Assembly: GCA_036346355.1 (NCBI GenBank)
Contig: CM070572.1
Location: 9,555,001 to 9,619,000 of the forward strand
Direction of reading: 5' to 3'
Source of the DNA: Rhipidocladum racemiflorum
Taxonomy: Eukaryota > Streptophyta > Magnoliopsida > Poales > Poaceae
DNA length: 64,000 bases
Shown: positions 56,801-64,000 of the stretch, piece after piece
Position numbering within the stretch: position 1 is the stretch's first letter
Layout of the letters: every line of letters starts with the position of its first letter
The notes under the pieces: model-generated
The model's input: only the letters and a program-made list of their open reading frames with translations
The model's database searches: none
What the model was told of the DNA's origin: nothing
Made by a program: the position numbers and the translations under genes

Positions 56801-58493
56801 GGGTATAAACGACTTAGTAAATGCATATGCTTAGACACTGCAATAGAGATGAGCAAAGTCAGTCATTTACCAAATGCTCAAAACTTATGATAATTGTAAC
56901 TGGTTTTGGAAATGTTATGGAAATGTGACTTGTAAAGGTAATTTGATAAAAATGTGCAGAGTATAGTTGTTAATTAGACTTTGCGGGAGGTATAATATGT
57001 GCTAGTTAAAAATGGTTGCGATTGGTTGGCTAGTTAAGTGGAGTTCACAGCTTGATTCACTAGGCAAAAATATAAGGACCGAACTTGTGACGGTTTTTGA
57101 ATGAACACCGTGCAACCGCGCAATGCTGGGATGGGGCAGCCTGTTTTAGTACCTGAAGTGTGAGGGGATAGCCATGCCTGTTGGTAGGCCGAAGTGTGGA
57201 CCTTTTCCCCGTGTTGAGCAGTCGAGCGCGGTGTGTGTGTCCTCACGACCCGCCGTATGCACCTTCGTGAGTGCGCTTGTACTTATGCAGCGGGGAATCG
57301 CTCCAGTTCATGTTTGATTGATACAACGGTGTACGCCTTGCTATGGGATAATGCCGCGCCAAAAACTCGCTGTCGTCACGATGGATATTCCGTGGCCGCC
57401 TGAGTGGTGGTTGGCCTCTTATCGCCATAGTAGTGGGTTTATCGTCGCCGGTCTTTGAGGTGTGGCTATAGCCTCAACGATGGGAAAGAATAGATCATTC
57501 TTGTATATCGGATACCTCGTGTATCGCTGCGTGTACCCTGGATGACAGGATGCAAGTCTGAGTTGTGTTTGGGTAAAGTGCGCAAACTCTGCAGAGTATC
57601 AAATAATTCTAATCGATTAGCCGTGCTCACGGTTATGAGCAAATCTTCTTTAATCATATCAAGTATAGAAATTTGGTTTGGTTTTGAAAATGAAAAATTA
57701 TCTCGGAGTCGATATAAAGTATGTGGTTGAATACGGTACTTGATGGATTTGTGGATATGTGGATATGATACTTGGAGGATTTATGAATATGTATGGATGT
57801 CGATTCGTATCCCAAATTGCGACCATGGATGGTGGCAATGTGGAGCTCGATTGTTATTTATATTGTAAATATGTTTTATTCAAAATGTCTGTCTTTCAAA
57901 TTATGTATTACATTTCGATGAACTGCTTTCAAATCCTGCTTTTACAATAGACTTAGTGTAGTAGCCATTTCAATCGTATCAGCCTGCATATTAATTATAT
58001 TTGCATACACTAAAGTCTTGCGAGTACATACGTGTACTCACCGCTGTCGCTAACCCCTTTTTCCTCGTGAGGAAGGTATTGATGATGTCCTCGATGATGG
58101 CGAGCCCCACCTCGCGAGTGTTGCGGCCAGAGTTCCTCCCTCCATCAAGAGCCTGTGGGGTGGTCGCCACCGCCGGTTGTCTTTCTTTTGTTTCATTGCC
58201 GCTTTACTTCTTTTGGTTTCGTAATGCACTTGTTCAAGATTTACACCCGCTATGTAAATTACCTTAGTTTATCTCTTCGTGCATTGATACTCGGGTTGTG
58301 GGTACGCTGATATCGGGCTACCGATCCAGTGGATCCGATGTCGGATGCGCAGCACCGGTCCGGTTAAGGGTTCGATCCCGTCGATCGAATTTTTAGATTC
58401 AGATTTTCGGTGTCGAGGCTTCCTGTTGCTATACGGTGCTATACGCCACAGTAGACAGCGTATAGTACGGTATAGGAAGAGGGGGTGCTCACA
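53817..58493 (+). mobile_element. 4.68-kb solo LTR with TTATA target duplication
   Basis: It starts TGTAATATCCCGAGTATTTC and ends GGGGGTGCTCACA, with TTATA on both sides (53,812-53,816 and 58,494-58,498). The host RNase H reading frame continues directly across the duplication site, which proves the borders. No gag or pol domains were found inside. Two diverged copies of a CTTCTG(A/G)TAGC...ATCAGAAGA(A/G)TC segment lie at 54,925 and 55,050. The gypsy-like ends and the shared hairpin module put it with the other large LTRs here. Confidence 0.9.
58015..58042 (+). promoter_or_regulatory. Conserved LTR hairpin module
   Basis: GTCTTGCGAGTACATACGTG followed by TACTCACC. Its reverse complement has the GAGTAC...GTACTC stem and the CAAGAC side seen in the other copies. 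It lies 450 bp from the LTR's 3' end. Confidence 0.5.
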
Positions 58494-58498
58494 TTATA

Positions 58499-58813
58499 GC
58501 CTCACACGAGTGTGTTTGGCTGAGATGTGTGATTAACCATATCTAGAAGACATGTGATCTTAATACCGTCGATACCCCTATAATTATGTATGAAGGTAAT
58601 ATTAATTGTGTTACACAAATGCAATGGGATATGTAAAGAGCAATATCACAAAACATATTGCCCCAAAGCTTTTATAATCCTCACGAGCTCCAAAAGAGTG
58701 GTAAGGTGAAGATATTACAAACTAAGTCATATGAAAATCTAGCAGATTTCTTTACTAAGTCCTTACCAAAATCTATTTTTCAAAGATATGTTAATGGTAT
58801 CGGAATAAGATGA
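58499..58813 (+). pseudogene. copia RNase H, last part
   Basis: Starting at ASHECVWLR, in frame with the part before the solo LTR, followed by YEGNINCVTQMQ and SYENLADFFTKSLPKSIFQR. It ends at GIGIR-stop near 58,811. The C-terminal ADxFTKxLP motif is typical of copia. Confidence 0.85.
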
Positions 58814-59081
58814 CTTATAAATATGCAGAGTTCAGGGGAAAAACCCTGAACCATGACCCTTTGCTTGATCTTGAAGATCATACTTTATATCCTGAAGATT
58901 ATAAGTTGTGCTATTTTTCCCTTAGTGAGTTTTTTTAAGTTTTCTCACATGAAGGTTTTTAATGAGGCAACTAGTGTAACACGGAGTGCGAATGTAATGT
59001 ACTCTTTTCTCCATCCATTTTTTTCCAATTGAGTTTTTTGGAGGAGTTTTTAATGAGACAAGTGCATTATGCGGTATTCGT

Positions 59082-59092
59082 CCAAGAGGGAG
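59082..59092 (+). other. copia polypurine tract
   Basis: CCAAGAGGGAG immediately before the right LTR. Confidence 0.75.
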
Positions 59093-59329
59093 TGTTATGA
59101 TATAGATAAAATCCCAGTCCAAGTTTGGAAGGACTCTATCTATTGATGGGCAAATTCGAATCTATCTCATGTTGGTTTTGCTATATATTGGGTACCCCTT
59201 GTATAGAGAGAATCAATCTAATAAAGCAAGATTACTTTGCCCATCAATATTATGTGTCTTCTACCTTTCGTTTGTGTGATCCTGTTGCGTGCTGTTGATT
59301 GATGCGGTGAATGACTATGTTTTACAACA
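59093..59329 (+). repeat. copia right LTR (237 bp)
   Basis: TGTTATGATATAGATAAAAT to TGTTTTACAACA. Contains a GCTATATATTGGG promoter-like stretch and an AATAAAG signal near 59,219. Confidence 0.88.
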
Positions 59330-59334
59330 TTTTT

Positions 59335-60550
59335 TTACTTGTCTGAAATTACTAGACCAAGAGCATGCATATAGCTTCATGCATGCTTTCACTACATTGA
59401 TATTAGTAGCACTAATGAATTAAGTTCTAAGACATGTAAATGTAATTAGAGAAGTACTCCACCTGTCAAAATAATAACAAGGAAAAACTATCAATTGTTA
59501 AAAGCGTACAAACTATATTGGAGACAATATCCACGTATGAAAAGGTAAGTAAACCAGAAGAGAATGAGGATAGAAGTATTAATTAGTATAGACTCTACCA
59601 CCCACAAACACTAGTATGTTTGTTTAGATTGTAAGAATTTCATAAGAAACATTTCAATTATGGTAGGAATCATAAAAAATTCCAACATTCCAAATGTAGC
59701 CTAAGAAATGTAACACACCAAAATATAATGGGACACCCTTACGAGATCAAAATTACATGGCAATATGGTAAACCAAATACTCCCTCTAGGGTTCACCTTA
59801 CCGATCACCACTGGAAAATTGCCGGCCTAGCGGTATGAAAAATCGCTGATTTTCGAGTGAAAATCATCAGAAATCGCACAAAAACTGAACTCAGGTAAAT
59901 TTGAAACTCTTGGTGATTTTCGATGGGAAATCATCGATTATTGACACATATTTGGTGATTTTCGATAAAAACTCACCGATAATCGATAGGAAGCTGTGGA
60001 AAATCGACAAATGAAAGGAAAAAGGTAAAAATTTGCAAAAAATTGAAAAAAAAAGTGCTTGCTAATTTGTAAAATCACGGTAAAGCCCCAAAAAATCATA
60101 ATAAATATTAAATATATATTTAAAAAATGAAAATTTGGAGAAAATGAATAACACAATGATGGTAAAATATAGAAAAAATATGAAAAAATTTCGGCATGAC
60201 CTTGCTAGATTTTAGACAATTACAAGTTGTAAAGTAGACATTTACCAATAATATCTCAATAATAATATTGCATTTCAATACCACAAATGAATCCAAGAAG
60301 TCCACATGTAAATGTACATGGCATATGACATTTGAAATGAAAATGAATCTCAATGAATGTACATAACATTTCATCTTAATACCACTCGCAAATGAATCCA
60401 AGAAGTCGACATCTCAATGTTCGCACTTGGCATAGCTTCGTCATCCTTCCATTGTCCCAGAAATGTCTCGTTGGACCTACATGACATAATGTTAGTAAAA
60501 AATAGAGTTACAATGAAATGAAATATACAAATGAAACATTACCTTCGGGG
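59335..60550. other. Non-coding sequence with repeated GGTGATTTTCGAT units
   Basis: No gene was found. Between about 59,834 and 59,990, (G/C)TGATTTTCGA(T/G) and its complement recur (near 59,848, 59,912 and 59,952). They could be subterminal repeats of the hAT element to the right or part of another DNA transposon. No terminal inverted repeat could be fixed. Confidence 0.35.
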
Positions 60551-63500
60551 CTACGAGTAGTATTGTTGAGTGAACACTTGGTTGGCCATGTTGTACTCCT
60601 CAGTGGACATCATTAGCAATCCGCGTGTAGCTAGCAACTCCACCTTGTATTCGTGCCAGCTTTGGCCCGTCCATGGACTAGTCATTTTCCACTGTTGGTA
60701 CAACATGGCATAAAAGTTAGGGTCCTGCCATTCATAGACCCATTGCGTGGGAGGTTGGGCACGAGTATCCAGGATGGCGTAGTCATAGCCGCCATACGAG
60801 CCATAACTCCCTTGCGTCTCCGTGATGGTATACGAGCTAGAGCTATCATGTGGTGCGTCATGGCTATGTCGATAGCCCTTTCCTACAATAGTCGTCTTTT
60901 GTGATTGAGGAGCGCCATGGTATTTGTCTTGTGTGGCATGAGTGTACTGGGACTCCCCTATAAATTCTATAAGACGCTGTTCTTATGAGCGAGAATTGAG
61001 AGGGATGGAGGCATTGTCACCGGCCTCACCACCATCGCTATCTGAACTGGAGCTACTATCATTGGATTCTTGGTACGGTGGGCTTTGACTGTCCCTGTGA
61101 GTGCTATCAGTCGAGTCATCACTCTCGACATATGTGGGACACTTCCCCTTTTCTTTGGAGGGATCTCTCCTTTTTGTGGTATCCCTTGTCGCAAAATGGG
61201 TGCTTACTCTTCCCAGTGTGACTGTCACCCACTGTCTTGTCTGCCCATTCTGGGATACTTGTAGCCCCAGTATTCTTTCGCAATGTAACAGGGTCAACCA
61301 AGTCTGTCACAAGGTGTGATGGGAGGGGGTGTCACTCTCTGTGTCCTCATTAAGTAAGGGATCAACATTGGACCTCCCTTTCTCCATCCACTGCCAGATT
61401 GGATTTTCAGCGTCACATAGTGTAAGCTCCATAAGACGCTGGAATGGATCATCTACATATGTGCACCTCTGATTTTCTTCAGCTTGAATTCGGAGCCGAA
61501 TATTGCAGTTAACGAACACGAACTTGTAGAACTTCTTGTAGGACAAGTGGTTGAGAACTTTTGGACAAATGCAAATGTACTACAATTACGCTCGTATCCG
61601 CTAGAAGAAGCGCAATGCGAAATGATCCATATGGCAAACTTCTAGAGCATGGGCGTGTTCGAACCGAACACCCACCCACCAATGTGTTGTAAGTTAACAA
61701 AAAGAACAGTAAGTATCAACAAGAGCGGCATTACATTTAATATGGCATAAAGAACAGACCAGGGAAAGTTCTGTTATCATGTGACATCTTCACAGCTAGT
61801 GCACTCGTGAACGTTCCAACCTTCTTGTCTTTAGCCTCGAGGATAGCTTAAGCAGTGCTATCAGTATCTTCAGCCAGCGCTTGAAACGCATCTCATAGAT
61901 TAGGTAAGAAGTTGTTGGTCGTACCGTGCGCTAGTGCATCTAGGGGTTCAAGGCGGTATCTACATGAAGTTGAACGAAACATGTCGGTACAAGTATATGT
62001 GCAAGTATAAGATATTTTGCTCCAAAGAAGAATGTATTACCAGCGTTAATATAAGTATCTCACGTTAGGTCGGCCATTTTTCGGTCCACGACGTCCATGT
62101 ACTTTGTGAATTTAGCTGGAGTGTTGGGGAACAAGCTATCATATTCCTGTTGTATGATGTTGTACCGTAGTAGCACCTCGCTCAATGTAGGTACCCTATC
62201 TTGATCGGCAAAACGCAAGAATACGTACAATGGTTTCACAGAGGTAACAACTGATCGAAGGTTGTCCCACCAGTCCAAACTTGAGAGGCAGGAGTACACA
62301 GACCTCCCCTCGACAGTATCATTAAAGCGCGATGATAGAAATTTCCCTGAGGCCATCCATTGCAAGAACTTGTCCTTGCAATGAAGGAAACTATCCAACA
62401 ATATGTAGTTTGTCCCGAAGCGCATAGCATTCCACTTGATTAACTCGCCCCGATATGCTACTTCATCGTAGCGTGAAACTTCGAATGGTTGTATAGCCAT
62501 CGAGAGATTTTTTTTGCACTCTCAATGACAGAGGCGTGGTCAGGGAACTCTCCAATCTGTTTGAGCATCAAATTATTCACGTGGGCTACACAAGGCTGCC
62601 ACATAATGTTGCGGTACCCCTGTGTGATAAGTCTGCATGCCTTCTTATAGTTAGCACTGTTGTCCGTGTAATTTGCACAACATTCTCCATACCAACCTCA
62701 TCGATGACTGAGGTAATTTCCTGCATCAATAAAGAAAATGAACTCATCCATTACATTATGCATACTTACAAGTTACAACATATTTCAGAAGAGGAGCATT
62801 GAAAGCAAGTACCTTGCGCAAATACGAGGCATTCTAAGTTTGGCCAGTTGCATCGATGGACTTGTGAAAGAACATAGTGCTATTGCAGTATATCATGGAG
62901 TTTATGATGCTCATGCGTATCGACCCATTCCAAGAATCACACAGTATTGTTACGCCATACGTAGGCCATTCCTTCTTGAACTTCGCCATCTTCTCCCGTA
63001 TGTCTAATTCGTTATCATCTAAATACTTCCCATCTATATCTCTTCTACTTGGAGACGGGATACCCTCGCCTACAAATAAAAACAACGGATGAAAATGCCA
63101 GCTACTAATCGGCGTATAAATGGATAAAAATTTGAAAGTTCACTTACCCCATTTTCAGTTTCCCTCACGGCGCTAACAAAGTACGGGTTGTCTGCTTTCC
63201 TCCCTGTGATACCAGCTTTGTGGAAGAATTTGGCCCAAGTCGAGCCAATCGTCGGCTTCACATTCCTCCCATTCTGTGTCCATTGCCCAGTGTTAATTCT
63301 TGGTTGCACAGGGCTATGGGCCATACCAATGTTGTAATCGCGAACGGCCAGTCTTTTCCCACTGCGATGAACTCCAAAACACCCTCGACAACACACGACC
63401 ACTCCCTCATCTAGTCTCCCTAAAGGTGCCACCACCACCACCATGCTCATACCTGCCATCTGCTCGACTAATAAATTCTGCCTCCGCCCTGGAGGCAGCC

Positions 63501-63850
63501 ATCTCATGCTGCAGTTGGTCCTCCTCATCAGCATCACCCATGTACTCTAAATTGCACTTCTCCTAGGTGGGGAAACTGCAGCTGCCGCTTCCTTTCTAAG
63601 CCTCTCCTCCATCCTTCCCTTCTTCTTATCCTTCATCTTGTCTAGGTCGCGCTGAAAGTACCTGTGAACCTCCTTAGAAACTCAACTGCAATAGAGGATA
63701 TTCTTATCGCTCCCTGCCAAGTGGTGCTTCAGTCGGGTTGCATCGCCTCCTTTCTTCTCTTGGTGATAGTAATTGCATCGAAATTTGATTCCGATCTTAT
63801 CGCCATGCCCCCACACAACGTCAACCTGCTCTACCATCTTCTAATCTAGA
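60551..63850 (-). pseudogene. hAT transposase, decayed, with long C-terminal tail
   Basis: Read right to left on the minus strand. The N-terminal part (63,537-63,150) holds GMAHSPVQPRINTGQW and TWAKFFHKAGITGRKADNPY. A DUF659-like region (63,060-62,834) holds KKEWPTYGVTILCDSW and SMIYCNSTMFFHKSIDATG. Past a probable intron, 62,722-62,060 continues with ANYKKACRLITQGYRNIMW, VAHVNNLMLKQIGEF, KWNAMRFGTNYILLDSFL and VTSVKPLYVFLRFADQDRVP. The dimerisation domain (61,640-61,307) holds a degraded ERNCSTFAF and LSYKKFYKFVFVN. The tail is Ser/Asp-rich (61,150-60,990) and then Tyr/Gln-rich (60,960-60,554), ending QQYYS-stop. Internal stops and at least three frameshifts make it non-functional as read. 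No BED finger was seen. Confidence 0.78.
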
Positions 63851-64000
63851 ACAACAAGAGGTCAGAGCTCCAATTAAACCTTGTTGTATTGTTCATTACA
63901 TCACACTTAATTTTTTGGCTACCAAATAAAGTAATCACAACACACAAACTTTTTCTACTTCTAAATTGGTGCATGCATGCAATTCATTGCAATATCTTGC

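Larger units (their letters stand above)
52139..59329 (+). mobile_element. Decayed Ty1/copia element with nested solo LTR
   Basis: The left LTR (52,139-52,309, truncated) and right LTR (59,093-59,329) are of one family, flanked by T-runs (TTTTT at 52,134-52,138 and 59,330-59,334). Only RT and RNase H remain inside; gag, protease and integrase are deleted. A 4,677-bp solo LTR interrupts RNase H at 53,817-58,493. Confidence 0.85.

Noticed and set aside
58345..58400. Possible tRNA (GGTTCGATCCC, a B-box-like sequence)
   Set aside because: No acceptor stem, anticodon arm or matching A box at the right spacing; it lies within the 3' end of a solo LTR.
1..64000. CRISPR array or prokaryotic system
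   Set aside because: Repeats found are minisatellites, LTRs or MITEs; spacing and context do not fit CRISPR, and the genome is a plant's.

Overview
The window is nuclear DNA from a grass (Poaceae). The evidence is a spliced plant gene with GT-AG introns, Stowaway MITEs with the CTCCCTCC terminus typical of cereals, and nested Ty1/copia and Ty3/gypsy LTR retrotransposons of grass type. The species cannot be told from the sequence alone. No bacterial operons, CRISPR arrays, rRNA genes or convincing tRNA genes were seen.

Only two host genes are well supported. The main one is a cytokinin receptor histidine kinase of the AHK4/CRE1/WOL (monocot HK4) class on the minus strand, 24,863-32,444. I could place eleven exons, which join to 2,904 bases (967 codons plus stop) with every splice phase consistent. 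The second is a two-exon gene on the minus strand, 2,726-3,732, for a roughly 308-residue protein with one plant-type C2H2 zinc finger (QAYGGH). It has a TATA box and a cluster of repeated promoter motifs.

Almost everything else is transposable-element DNA. 1-1,746 and 9,989-12,177 are two copies of one LTR-like repeat. 4,256-7,860 is a decayed copia element, interrupted by a short composite repeat. 7,857-9,988 and 12,178-15,564 are non-coding, LTR-like sequences rich in short palindromic motifs. 15,565-16,453 is a second copia remnant. 18,027-24,157 is a 5' piece of a third copia element (LTR, leader, start of gag) split by a 3.59-kb solo LTR flanked by ACCGG. Upstream of the receptor gene lie three MITEs (33,430-34,729), one of them Mutator-like with a 9-bp target duplication.

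35,187-51,554 is an old minus-strand LTR (flanked by GTATG) that has received two further insertions. One is a complete 11.3-kb Ty3/gypsy element (35,997-47,292, flanked by GGTAC). The other is a 1.6-kb LTR full of TCGGAACTTCCGA motifs. The gypsy element has gag-protease-RT-RNase H-integrase on the minus strand and, between pol and the 3' LTR, an extra gene on the opposite strand (37,288-39,978). That gene has its own TATA box, a probable intron and a 'putative gypsy-type transposon' domain. 52,139-59,329 is a copia element whose RNase H is interrupted by a 4.68-kb solo LTR flanked by TTATA; the coding sequence resumes in frame after it. The right end (60,551-63,850) is a decayed hAT transposase with a DUF659-type region and an unusually long Ser/Asp-rich and Tyr-rich C-terminal tail, minus strand.

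The most unusual signals are the antisense gene inside the gypsy element, a small hairpin module (GAGTAC-loop-GTACTC next to CAAGT) shared by otherwise unlike LTRs in both orientations, and three LTR-like regions that each carry their own array of short palindromes.
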